From contig CALAVF010000176.1 of the NCBI GenBank assembly GCA_937892315.1, positions 1-15,707 on the forward strand: DNA of 15,707 nucleotides. The letters run 5' to 3'. The stretch comes from an uncultured Prevotellaceae bacterium (GTDB taxonomy: Bacteria; Bacteroidota; Bacteroidia; Bacteroidales; Bacteroidaceae). The notes beneath the pieces were generated by a model. That model was given only the letters and a program-made list of their open reading frames with translations, made no database searches and was not told where the DNA came from. Below, piece after piece: positions 7,691 to 15,422 of this stretch. The position numbers and the translations under genes are program-made. The first letter of the stretch is position 1. Every line of letters starts with the position of its first letter.

Positions 7691-8856
7691 CCTTGACTTG
7701 ATAGATTCTCAATGATTTTTTTTACGATATATTCCACTTCTTCTTCGCCAACATAAGGTCCACTTGGCAAGCAAAGTCCACAATGGAACAATCCTTCACT
7801 CACACCATTCACGTATGCAGGTGCATCCTTATACACAGGCTGCAAATGCATGGGTTTCCACAAGGGGCGTGTCTCAATATTTGCAGCACTCAACTTTTCA
7901 ATCATTGCCAGCATATCGCCATTCAGCCAATGCTTCTTGTCTTCAAAACGAATCGTCGAAAGCCAATAGTTCGGTTCCATGTATGCCTCTGGAGCACTAT
8001 GCACCATCACCTCAGCAATATCAGAAAACAGTTCCTCATATCGCCGATGTACCCATTGATGGTGGCGAATATGCTCCTCCGCCACAGCCATCTGCCCACG
8101 TCCTATGCCAGCACAGATATTTGACATACGGTAATTATAGCCGATTTTCTCATGCTGATAATACGGGAACGGTTCACGGGCCTGAGTGGCATAGAACATC
8201 ACCCGTTTCTTGCTTTCCTCGTCTGGACAAATCAAAGCACCTCCACCACTCGTTGTAATCATCTTATTGCCATTGAACGACATCACGCCATAGGCACCAA
8301 ACGTACCACAAACCTGTCCCTTATATTTTGAGCCGAACCCTTCTGCTGCATCTTCAAGCACAGGTATCTCATAACGGCATGCCACTTCCATGATTTCATC
8401 TATTTTTCCAGGCATACCATACAAATACACAGGAATAATGGCTTTTGGTTTCTTTCCCGTCTTGGCGATTCGGTCTTTAATGGCTTCTTCCAACAATTCA
8501 GGACTCATGTTATACGTACCGGGCTCACTATCCACAAAGACAGGGGTTGCCCCTTGATAGACAACAGGATTGGCACTGGCGGCAAAGGTGAAGGACTGGC
8601 ATATCACTTCGTCTCCCTTTCCCACGCCCAACATAATCAGCCCCAAATGTATGGCCGCCGTGCCCGCACTCAATGCAACGACCTGTTTCTGCAGAGGTTC
8701 TCCATCACGTTGATTAGCAAAATTTGCCAACTCTTCCTCAAACGCATTCACATTTGGTCCCAACGGAACGACCCAATTAGTATCAAACGCTTCTTGTATG
8801 TATTTCTGTTCTTCACCACTCATGTGGGCAAGACACAAATAGATTCTATTCATCAT
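7687..8856 (-). CDS. PLP-dependent nucleotide-sugar aminotransferase (DegT/DnrJ/EryC1/StrS family, PglE-like)
   Basis: The protein is about 389 residues from ATG at 8856, or 8853; a TTG further up lies inside a promoter-like motif and is rejected. The start IYLCLAHMSGEEQKYIQEAFDTNWVVPLGP is typical of this class. LSAGTAAIHL binds the cofactor phosphate, LEDAAEGFGS carries the Asp that contacts the pyridine nitrogen, and SFNGNKMITTSGGG holds the PLP lysine (K198). That last motif is close to what I recall of Campylobacter PglE and related enzymes that aminate UDP-4-keto-6-deoxy sugars with glutamate as donor. It fits as the step after the dehydratase encoded at 4742-6319. The product would be a UDP-4-amino-4,6-dideoxy sugar; the stereochemistry (gluco, galacto or altro) cannot be read from sequence alone. 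Cytoplasmic. Confidence 0.88.
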   Translation of the reverse strand: MMNRIYLCLAHMSGEEQKYIQEAFDTNWVVPLGPNVNAFEEELANFANQRDGEPLQKQVVALSAGTAAIHLGLIMLGVGKGDEVICQSFTFAASANPVVYQGATPVFVDSEPGTYNMSPELLEEAIKDRIAKTGKKPKAIIPVYLYGMPGKIDEIMEVACRYEIPVLEDAAEGFGSKYKGQVCGTFGAYGVMSFNGNKMITTSGGGALICPDEESKKRVMFYATQAREPFPYYQHEKIGYNYRMSNICAGIGRGQMAVAEEHIRHHQWVHRRYEELFSDIAEVMVHSAPEAYMEPNYWLSTIRFEDKKHWLNGDMLAMIEKLSAANIETRPLWKPMHLQPVYKDAPAYVNGVSEGLFHCGLCLPSGPYVGEEEVEYIVKKIIENLSSQG

Positions 8857-8872
8857 ATCAATATATTTTTTG

Positions 8873-8880
8873 CAAAAATA
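8873..8880 (-). promoter_or_regulatory. Promoter-like -7 element (TATTTTTG) before the aminotransferase gene
   Basis: The minus strand reads TATTTTTGC at 8880-8872, 17-20 bases before the two candidate ATG codons, in the 46-base gap between this gene and the GT4 gene. It matches TAnnTTTG, but I see no clear -33 box and the region is AT-rich, so chance is possible. Confidence 0.35.
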
Positions 8881-8902
8881 CAATTATTTTATGAGATAAC
8901 GA

Positions 8903-10027
8903 CTATTTCTCTGAAAAAATTTCTTGATAGTAGTCCAATAAGCATTGTCTCACAAAGCCCTGCTCAAATCGGCTTGCCACCATCGAACGTGCATTTCCTG
9001 CCAATCTCCGCCGTTCTTCTGGGTGCTCCACCATCCACTTCATCGCCTCGAACAAAGCCTCCTCATCCCTCGGAGGAACAATGAGACCATTCTTCCCCTC
9101 TTCGATGATTTCTCTCGACCCGTTGATATCTGTCACAATACTTGGCAAATCCATCGCACCTGCCTCTATCACCACATTCGGGAAGCCCTCCCTGTAACTG
9201 GGGAATACAAACACATCGCCCATCTCATAGAAAATCCTTACATCTTTTTGGCTTCCAACGGATTCTATTGCCTCACACTCGTCTATCAGGTTCTTTGTTC
9301 TTGGCATAATCGGATCCAGATTTTCTTCATACGGACCCACAAGTATCAACTTGACCTTCGGATACAAATCATACAATCTCACAAAAGCCTGTGCCAACTC
9401 ATTCATTCCTTTATCCCGCACAATCCTGCCAACAAAGACAAAAGTCAAAGAATCACCCGAATTGGGTTGCTTTATTCTCTCCCGCTTCCAATAATTTAGA
9501 TCGATGCCCTTCACATTCCCAAATCCCAAAACTTTCATCGGTTTCTTTGTGATGCATCTTTCCAAATCATTCTTCACCCCTTCTCCTTCTGGTATAATAT
9601 GTGTTGCGCACGCACAAGTCAACTTATCGGTCAAGATTAAAATTTGACGCAAAAGCCCCTCGGATGTCGGCCATACAAGCCCTGTAAATGTATGCACTCT
9701 CAATGGGACTTTCGTCCACCAAGCAGCCATCATGCATAATAAGCCCGCTTTAGGAGTCATCGAATGCACCATGTCTGGCTTTTCCTCTCGCAGAACTTTT
9801 ATCAACCTCACAAGAGAGATGAAATCCTTCCATGGACTCACATGGCGTTCCATATTCACACCTATGGTCTTCACGCCCTCATGTTCACCCAATTCTTTTA
9901 GGTCTTTGTCTGGAGTTGACAATGCCACCACATCATACCCATCCTCCACAAGTTCCTTCAGAAGTCCCTTGCAGAAAATATTTAACGACATTCCAATGGT
10001 CGCCGCACGAATAATTTTCTTACCCAC
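8903..10027 (-). CDS. Family GT4 glycosyltransferase
   Basis: The 374-residue GT-B enzyme probably starts with GTG at 10027, since the first internal ATG (residue 13) would cut the first Rossmann strand. The start overlaps the end of the sugar-transferase gene by 8 bases. The N-terminal acceptor domain has VHSMTPKAGLLCMMAA (87-102) and HTFTGLVWPT; the C-terminal donor domain has VFVGRIVRDKG (197-207) and the retaining-GT4 signature EGFPNVVIE (E280 and E288), followed by VTDINGSREII. The N-terminal VHSMTPKAG/HTFTGL pattern recurs in Bacteroidota enzymes encoded next to PglC-like transferases, which often add the second sugar to the lipid-linked first one. That role is my inference from position. 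It works on the cytoplasmic membrane face. Confidence 0.87.
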   Translation of the reverse strand: MGKKIIRAATIGMSLNIFCKGLLKELVEDGYDVVALSTPDKDLKELGEHEGVKTIGVNMERHVSPWKDFISLVRLIKVLREEKPDMVHSMTPKAGLLCMMAAWWTKVPLRVHTFTGLVWPTSEGLLRQILILTDKLTCACATHIIPEGEGVKNDLERCITKKPMKVLGFGNVKGIDLNYWKRERIKQPNSGDSLTFVFVGRIVRDKGMNELAQAFVRLYDLYPKVKLILVGPYEENLDPIMPRTKNLIDECEAIESVGSQKDVRIFYEMGDVFVFPSYREGFPNVVIEAGAMDLPSIVTDINGSREIIEEGKNGLIVPPRDEEALFEAMKWMVEHPEERRRLAGNARSMVASRFEQGFVRQCLLDYYQEIFSEK

Positions 10028-10598
10028 AGACCGTTTCTATAATCAACTTGATATCACCCAACAATGAATGGTGATAATAATAATCGAGATTGATTTTCAC
10101 CTTATCGGGATATATGACCTCATCGTTATACTGTTGAGGATTGTCCACTTGTGCCAGAATCTCTTCTTCGTTTCTATACTTCAAGGAAGCAGGGCCTGTG
10201 ATACCTGGTCGCAACTTCAGAATCAACCGATCTTCACCAACCAACTTGTCAGCATAACCTGGCACATCTGGACGAGGCCCTACAAAACTCATGTTACCAA
10301 TCAGCACATTCCACAATTCTGGTAACTCATCTAATTTATAACGCCTCAATTTTGCCCCTAAAGGTGTAATACGATTTTCGCCCGCAACACTCACAGAACT
10401 ACCGCCATGCCCCACAGTCATACTCCGGAACTTATACATCGTAAAGAGTTTCCCGCCTCGCCCTACTCGCTTCTGCTTAAAAATAGCAGGTCCGCCAGGC
10501 ATTTTTATACGAATCAGCACCCAGACGACCAGTAACACTGGCCACAAGAAACACAAGCCCACAAAGGCAACCACTCTGTCAAATAACCACTTTGCCAT
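10020..10598 (-). CDS. Small PglC-like undecaprenyl-phosphate sugar phosphotransferase
   Basis: This 192-residue protein is the minimal monotopic phosphoglycosyl transferase form: a single N-terminal hydrophobic hairpin (about 8-31) and the catalytic domain, with no extra membrane bundle as in WbaP-type enzymes. Key motifs are FKQKRVGRGGKLFTMYKFRSM (40-60), the catalytic Asp-Glu pair in YKLDELPELWNV (D90, E91), SFVGPRPDVPGY (104-115) and LRPGITGPASLKYRNEE. It moves a sugar-1-phosphate from a UDP-sugar to undecaprenyl phosphate and so starts the glycan. Size and context fit PglC, which uses UDP-N,N'-diacetylbacillosamine, but the sugar cannot be read directly. The C-terminal YYYHHSLLGDIKLIIETV is also typical. 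Confidence 0.9.
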   Translation of the reverse strand: MAKWLFDRVVAFVGLCFLWPVLLVVWVLIRIKMPGGPAIFKQKRVGRGGKLFTMYKFRSMTVGHGGSSVSVAGENRITPLGAKLRRYKLDELPELWNVLIGNMSFVGPRPDVPGYADKLVGEDRLILKLRPGITGPASLKYRNEEEILAQVDNPQQYNDEVIYPDKVKINLDYYYHHSLLGDIKLIIETVCG

Positions 10599-10617
10599 AA
10601 AGAGTTCTGCGTTAAAG

Positions 10618-11214
10618 TTAAAGTCTTAAACTTCCTTTCTTTCTATCTTCAATCAACACATCTCCTCCTTCCAACTCTTCAACAACAATCACATCACATG
10701 CTTTCTCACTCGCCTTCATTGAACCAATATTTTCTTTATTGATACTTTCAAACATTCTCAAGCCCATCATGCTCGCCATTTCCATCCCCGCTGCACATAA
10801 CTTTGTACATACGCCCTTACCTCGATGTCCTACATCCACTATTTTCCCCAAGAAACATTTACCATTGAAAAAACATCTCAAAAAAGCGTATCCGATCATC
10901 TCACCATCTTCTTCCATTACATACATCACGTATGAATCCCTTTTCAACAATTTTCTCAGCGTTTTCTCATCAAAAGCATGTGGTCGAAACCACTTAAAAC
11001 TCTCCTCCGGCTGTTTGGAAAAAAACAGAGCCAACTTAGGAGCATCCTCCAACTCTGCAATCCTGATTCCATCTGCCAGACACTCCCCTATCCGATGTCT
11101 CTTCTGCCTCACCTTTGCGAGAAACAGGAAAGAATTTAGAGCCTCTATCCCTTCCCATATTTGAGGGACGTCTTTTTGTATAGTATGTGCCAACTCGTAA
11201 ACCATCGTACCCAT
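10618..11214 (-). CDS. GNAT-family N-acetyltransferase
   Basis: The 198-residue protein has a GNAT fold at about 48-180. Strands read YVMYVMEEDGEMIGYAFLR (95-113), then motif A with the acetyl-CoA loop HRGKGVCTKL (130-139, the R-x-x-G-x-G pattern), and motif B INKENIGSMKASEKA (158-172). The first 45 residues are extra and helical. By position between sugar enzymes it may acetylate the 4-amino group made by the aminotransferase. That is the job of PglD (a left-handed beta-helix enzyme) in Campylobacter and of the GNAT PseH in the pseudaminic-acid pathway. This use of a GNAT is inference; it could also modify another residue. Start is 11214 or, four codons in, 11205. It lies 19 bases before the PglC-like gene. 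Confidence 0.78.
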   Translation of the reverse strand: MGTMVYELAHTIQKDVPQIWEGIEALNSFLFLAKVRQKRHRIGECLADGIRIAELEDAPKLALFFSKQPEESFKWFRPHAFDEKTLRKLLKRDSYVMYVMEEDGEMIGYAFLRCFFNGKCFLGKIVDVGHRGKGVCTKLCAAGMEMASMMGLRMFESINKENIGSMKASEKACDVIVVEELEGGDVLIEDRKKGSLRL

Positions 11215-11220
11215 TCTAAA

Positions 11221-12033
11221 TTATACACTCATCACACGTATTTGCAAACCTCTTTTCGCCAAAATTTTATTGAGCCATGTATAACAATAATAAAATAAGT
11301 TCTTCTTCCGAGGACGCTCTTGCATACGAAGATCCAATGCCCCATTATTCAATGGAGTCCATGCATGAAAATGGAAATGGATGCATACAACATCTTCCAT
11401 GCTATGATATTTGGGAGAATCAAAAAAACGTGGAGGATATACATGGATATCTTCTCTCAAAACCTCCTTTTCCTCCACATTCAAAATCCGGCCCTTATAA
11501 CCATATTGCTCTGCCAATTGACAATGTATCATTGGCATCGCACGCATATCATACCGCAAACCTTGAGGCAAATTCACATGGTTTGAAACAATAAAATGCC
11601 GATTCGTATAATAATCCAGGCAATCTTTAAGAAAAGGATGCCCTTTTTCTGCACCAAAACAATGAGATGTCAACAAATTTACATGTTCACAACAACTCTC
11701 CAGCATAAACTCTTCTGCTGACTCTTTACCAATGAACATTCGGCAGTTCAAAAATGGATCGAACGATTTATACACCGCCACATCGCCGTCCAACCAAATT
11801 CCACCATAATGATATACAGCATACACACGAATGGCATCCGCCGCAAACGCCCACTTCTTCACACTGGCAGCCTCATTTGCGAATAGAATATTTGCCTCAG
11901 ACAAGGCCTCTGCATCCCACAATCTGAACTCATAATCAGGCAGATGACGTTTCCACGTTTCCATCATTTGAACAAATGGAGTCGGCATTTCATATCCCGA
12001 GAACCAACTATAATGAATTATTTTAGGAATCAT
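11221..12033 (-). CDS. GT32-like glycosyltransferase (OCH1/DXD sugar-binding family)
   Basis: The 270-residue protein begins MIPKIIHYSWFSG, the near-universal start of bacterial GT32-type capsule transferases, followed by WKRHLPDYEFRLWD. AADAIRVYAVYHYGGIWLDGDV (64-85) holds the metal- and nucleotide-binding D-x-D as D82-G83-D84. CFGAEKGHPFL further along and the aromatic C-terminal HFHFHAWT are also usual for the group. It is expected to be a retaining transferase in the cytoplasm acting on a lipid-linked glycan; donor sugar unknown. The stop is 6 bases before the GNAT start, and the start is one base after the stop of the GT2 gene, so coupling is tight. Confidence 0.85.
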   Translation of the reverse strand: MIPKIIHYSWFSGYEMPTPFVQMMETWKRHLPDYEFRLWDAEALSEANILFANEAASVKKWAFAADAIRVYAVYHYGGIWLDGDVAVYKSFDPFLNCRMFIGKESAEEFMLESCCEHVNLLTSHCFGAEKGHPFLKDCLDYYTNRHFIVSNHVNLPQGLRYDMRAMPMIHCQLAEQYGYKGRILNVEEKEVLREDIHVYPPRFFDSPKYHSMEDVVCIHFHFHAWTPLNNGALDLRMQERPRKKNLFYYCYTWLNKILAKRGLQIRVMSV

Positions 12034-12034
12034 T

Positions 12035-13030
12035 TCAATTTCTTTTCATATTTGGTAACACATACGGCACAAAAATCGTGCGATAAATACTTGCAGCCAG
12101 CCAATAATTGACGTAATTACTCATCACAATATCCATTACCTTCGCCGTCTTCCCTATCAGATGCATCGGCATGACACCAATCTCGTACAAAGTCGATTTT
12201 AATGCACTCCATTCCTTTCGAGAATAGGAAGAAGACAAAACGCGACTCATACATGGTATCATCTGCTGTTCTCTATATAACAACAAAACAGGCTTCATAT
12301 TAGGGATTTCACAAGCATATCGTCCCAAAGAACGGAACAGATTCAAATAACTTTCAACAATCCGTCGCATAGACTTCACATTACGTTGACGAGTCAACTG
12401 CCCTTCTACAATCGTATATCTGTACACATTTGAATTTACGTATACAGTATATGGATTTTTCATAAACACATCTAAACAAAAAGCAGTATCATCACATAAA
12501 GCGTATGGGCGGAATTGAACACCGTGATTGATAAGAAAAGACTTTCTATACAAGTTTTGCCACACGAAATAAAGCATCCCTTGTTTGTAAAAATCAAAAC
12601 CACCCCCCTCAAACACGATTTTGCCTTCTACATCATTTGTTTCATTCCAAGTTTTAGACACATAAGCATCCAAGGTGATAGAATCATAATGCAACACATC
12701 AATGTCGTCTTTCCAAAAGTGACCCAACAGATAGGAATAAGCATTGGGTATCAAATAATCATCCGCATCACAAAAAGTCAACACATCCCCTCTTGCAGCC
12801 ATGATCCCAGCATTCCTTGCCGCAGGGCATCCACTATTCTCCTGCTCTATCATTCTTACAATCTGAGGATGTTTTTCTCGATAAGCCTCAAGCACTTTTT
12901 TCGTACCATCTGTGCTCCCATCATTTACACATATAATCTCATAATCTTCAACTCCCTGAACCAACAACGAGTCAAGACAACGAGACACGTACTTCTCCGC
13001 ATTGTAAACAGGAACGATAACAGACAGCAT
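12035..13030 (-). CDS. Family GT2 glycosyltransferase
   Basis: The 331-residue protein has the standard GT-A start LSVIVPVYNAEKYVSRCLDS, NDGSTDGT at 36-43, the SGCPAARNAG loop at 66-75 and the DXD region CDADD at 87-91. That is a typical inverting GT2 of surface-polysaccharide loci. The C-terminal third (about 220-331) lacks recognisable catalytic motifs and is amphipathic, possibly for membrane contact. Donor and linkage cannot be predicted. It is separated by one base from both neighbours, upstream (13032) and downstream (12033). Confidence 0.88.
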   Translation of the reverse strand: MLSVIVPVYNAEKYVSRCLDSLLVQGVEDYEIICVNDGSTDGTKKVLEAYREKHPQIVRMIEQENSGCPAARNAGIMAARGDVLTFCDADDYLIPNAYSYLLGHFWKDDIDVLHYDSITLDAYVSKTWNETNDVEGKIVFEGGGFDFYKQGMLYFVWQNLYRKSFLINHGVQFRPYALCDDTAFCLDVFMKNPYTVYVNSNVYRYTIVEGQLTRQRNVKSMRRIVESYLNLFRSLGRYACEIPNMKPVLLLYREQQMIPCMSRVLSSSYSRKEWSALKSTLYEIGVMPMHLIGKTAKVMDIVMSNYVNYWLAASIYRTIFVPYVLPNMKRN

Positions 13031-13031
13031 C

Positions 13032-15113
13032 TTATTTTTTCAAAAGAAAAGAAGGTATTTTCTGGTAATTTTCTGAATGAACAAATTTCCACCCATCAAC
13101 CAATCCTTTCACGTAATAATATGGAATTTTCAAGTTCAAATACACCAACCCTGCAAACAGATTGACAATCATCAGCCAAAGGGTCTTTACCATAAACCCG
13201 ACCATGATGGATATTCGATTTTTCCCTCCTCTCTGCTTATCAACCTCATATATAGTCCTCCACCATACACAAAAAGTTGACCTTGCCCGAGTATAAAACA
13301 TCGTTGCTTTTGAGCGATAATTGCCACTTGCTGTCTTTGCATTCAGATTCTTCACACCGCTATCATACAACAAATACATCTTGCCTCCATTTACGTGGAG
13401 TTTGTATGATTCCACCGTATCATCCATATATGAAAACGCCATCTCATCCATCCACTTTTCATCCTCCCAATGCAACCGCTGAATAGCCTCCTTTTTCCAC
13501 AGAGCACAAGGTCCTGCCACATACTGCGTAGGCAATGCCTCAACACCATCCATCAACCCTTTCCCCAAATAAGAGAAACTCCCATTCGGATGTATCTTGA
13601 ACGCCCAATTCTTGTCTCTATGCGGGAATACCAAATTCGTCACCATCGCATAAATCTTCTGCCACAAAGACAAATCTTGATTCTGATAAGTATCCGCTCC
13701 CACACAATCAGCCCCCGTCCCCACCATCACCTTCATCATTTTCGCCACACTATCTGGTGCCAACTCCACATCATCATCCAAAAGCAGCACATATTCTGTT
13801 TCGAGTTCGTGATATGGCAATGCTCTCTGTGCGACCATTCCCTTTTCTACCGAGATGTACTCTTCTCCACAATAACGTCCATTCTGCCAAACATCATGAT
13901 TATCATCCGATATATATATCACAACCTTTTGAGGTTTTACGGTTAACCTCGAAAGAGATTCTAATTCCTTTCGAAATTTATCACCAGCCAGTCCTAATGT
14001 ACGTACAGCAATACTATATGGAAAGACATTTAACTCCACATCCTCTATCACATGCCCATATTCATACACTTCCATATACTTCTTTGCCATCACACTAATA
14101 TCAAACATTCGAGCCCTCTCTTGACATTTCTTCACGACCTCTTCACGACAATCTTTATCTTCACACACTTTTTGTATCGCCTCAGACAACGCCTGATCAT
14201 CTCCATGGGGGAATAGGATTCCATAACCACCCACAATATCACGAAGCCCTTCCACATCACTCGCAATAAAAGGCTTTCCGCTTGCCATACCTTCCAAAGA
14301 AGACAAAGACACACCCTCATAATGAGATGAAAGAACTATCACATCGACCTTCGTCTGCAACATTGGGACATCGGTCTGGACGCCCAAGAACTTCACCCTT
14401 GAATCAAGTCTCAATTGCATCACTAAGGTGTTGCATTCATCAATCAACCCTTGCTCTCCTCCACCAGCAAACCATAATTGATAAGTTTCCGGCAACAATG
14501 CCAATGCACGTATTAAAGTCTGTTGATCTTTTTGGCTCCTAAAAGCGGAAACCATAAGAATCGTCTTATATGACATGCCCTTTTCTACTTGAGGACACGC
14601 GTTCTCAAACTGGCGAACATCAATACCATTGTATATCACCTCACACTTCTTATCAAAACGTTCCCCGATATGCCTCAACAAGTTCTTCTTTGTCAACTCG
14701 CTAATACAAACAATTTTGTGATAATGGCTATACATCCACCTATCCATCAAACGCCATCCCGCACTCCTCCGTCGGTTGGTTGTATTGTGTTCTGTCGTAT
14801 ACAACTTACGACCGACAAAACCATTTGCTATCGCCACATAATACTGGCAAGCCGTGTTATGAGTGTGTACTATATCATATTTCCGTATAAGAGATATCAG
14901 TTTAAAAATGTTCAACAATGAATACACAGAATTCCCTAATGCATGTATCACGATTCCTTTCCGCTCCAACTCATCATAAAAAGATGTCTTCACACCATCA
15001 AACACACACAATTCCACCACATCCCCACCAACCTTCATGCGGGGCAACAAGTCCACCATCAGTTTTTCCGCACCACCAATACGCAAAGAAGTGATTACAT
15101 GCAAGATTCTCAT
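13032..15113 (-). CDS. Bifunctional glycosyltransferase: GT4 domain fused to GT2 domain
   Basis: The 693-residue protein contains two complete enzymes. Residues 1-355 are a GT4: HVITSLRIGGAEKLMVDLLP at 5-24, IVHTHNT at 81-87, VIYNGID at 159-165, and the EX7E motif EGVSLSSLE at 266-274. Residues 365-625 are a GT2-like GT-A domain: SIAVRTLGLAGDKF, VVIYISDDN at 397-405, LLLDDDVE with D446-D448, YVAGPCALWKK and YMDDTVE. The GT2 part resembles rhamnosyl/galactofuranosyl-type GT2s in having a long C-terminal tail, with a hydrophobic stretch at 634-668. Each domain probably adds one sugar in turn. A sequencing error joining two genes is unlikely because the linker (355-365) is long enough and the frame is continuous. 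The tail NYQKIPSFL resembles the broken gene immediately upstream (YKNLPSYI). No promoter motif is visible before its ATG. Confidence 0.87.
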   Translation of the reverse strand: MRILHVITSLRIGGAEKLMVDLLPRMKVGGDVVELCVFDGVKTSFYDELERKGIVIHALGNSVYSLLNIFKLISLIRKYDIVHTHNTACQYYVAIANGFVGRKLYTTEHNTTNRRRSAGWRLMDRWMYSHYHKIVCISELTKKNLLRHIGERFDKKCEVIYNGIDVRQFENACPQVEKGMSYKTILMVSAFRSQKDQQTLIRALALLPETYQLWFAGGGEQGLIDECNTLVMQLRLDSRVKFLGVQTDVPMLQTKVDVIVLSSHYEGVSLSSLEGMASGKPFIASDVEGLRDIVGGYGILFPHGDDQALSEAIQKVCEDKDCREEVVKKCQERARMFDISVMAKKYMEVYEYGHVIEDVELNVFPYSIAVRTLGLAGDKFRKELESLSRLTVKPQKVVIYISDDNHDVWQNGRYCGEEYISVEKGMVAQRALPYHELETEYVLLLDDDVELAPDSVAKMMKVMVGTGADCVGADTYQNQDLSLWQKIYAMVTNLVFPHRDKNWAFKIHPNGSFSYLGKGLMDGVEALPTQYVAGPCALWKKEAIQRLHWEDEKWMDEMAFSYMDDTVESYKLHVNGGKMYLLYDSGVKNLNAKTASGNYRSKATMFYTRARSTFCVWWRTIYEVDKQRGGKNRISIMVGFMVKTLWLMIVNLFAGLVYLNLKIPYYYVKGLVDGWKFVHSENYQKIPSFLLKK

Positions 15114-15117
15114 ACCA

Positions 15118-15281
15118 TCAACATACTATATATGAAGGCAGATTCTTATATTGATCAGTCCTCACATATTGCACGCCTCGCATATTTCCACACCAATATG
15201 CCTTCACAAATTTGGGAGAACCATTCATCAGAGTAAAAACGAGACGAGTAAGAAATCCAAAGAAAAATCTATAAAAATAAG
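15118..15281 (-). pseudogene. 3' remnant of a glycosyltransferase gene, 5' part missing
   Basis: The minus-strand frame ending with TGA at 15120-15118 reads like the end of a real GT2 tail: a hydrophobic aromatic stretch (YFYRFFFGFLTRLVFTLM) followed by FVKAYWCGNMRGVQ, then YKNLPSYI. The last part matches the tail of the fused transferase (NYQKIPSFL). The stop is four bases before the next ATG, the same tight spacing as in the rest of the operon. The frame stays open to a TAG at 15330-15328, but beyond about 15281 it becomes the antisense of the plus-strand PglZ-like remnant and loses its pattern. There is no sensible start. The exact break cannot be placed from one sequence. Confidence 0.55.
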
Positions 15282-15404
15282 AAATATGACAAGAATAAGC
15301 AGTATTATCTTGTGGCCTATGATGATGCTACCGGGCTTGAGAGTTTTCGGCATCCAGTGATTATGGATCTGGCATTTGCTGATGATTTTGGGTTTGGATT
15401 TTAA
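15282..15404 (+). pseudogene. pglZ: 3' remnant of a PglZ-like BREX gene
   Basis: The plus frame ending with TAA at 15402-15404 reads KYDKNKQYYLVAYDDATG, then ESFRHPV and MDLAFADDFGFGF. It fits the C-terminal end of PglZ-type BREX phosphatases, as I remember them, and sits 18 bases before brxL, exactly where pglZ lies in type I BREX (brxA-brxB-brxC-pglX-pglZ-brxL). Only about 41 codons remain. The frame is closed by TAA at 15249-15251 and has no start codon before the conserved part, so the gene is broken. The PglZ assignment rests on the short match plus position. Confidence 0.55.
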
Positions 15405-15422
15405 CCAATATAGATCGGAGAA

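Noticed and set aside
8857..8883. TTG start giving a nine-codon longer aminotransferase
   Set aside because: The TTG lies next to a TAnnTTTG motif, and family members start at the ATG just before NRIYLCLAHMSG.
15151..15360. Open plus-strand frame of 69 codons across the junction
   Set aside because: It overlaps both remnants in another frame, has no family pattern and no plausible ribosome site.
15412..15419. AGATCGGA, the first eight bases of a common sequencing adapter, close to the junction
   Set aside because: The match ends after eight bases and the stretch works as the ribosome site of brxL; chance is a sufficient explanation.
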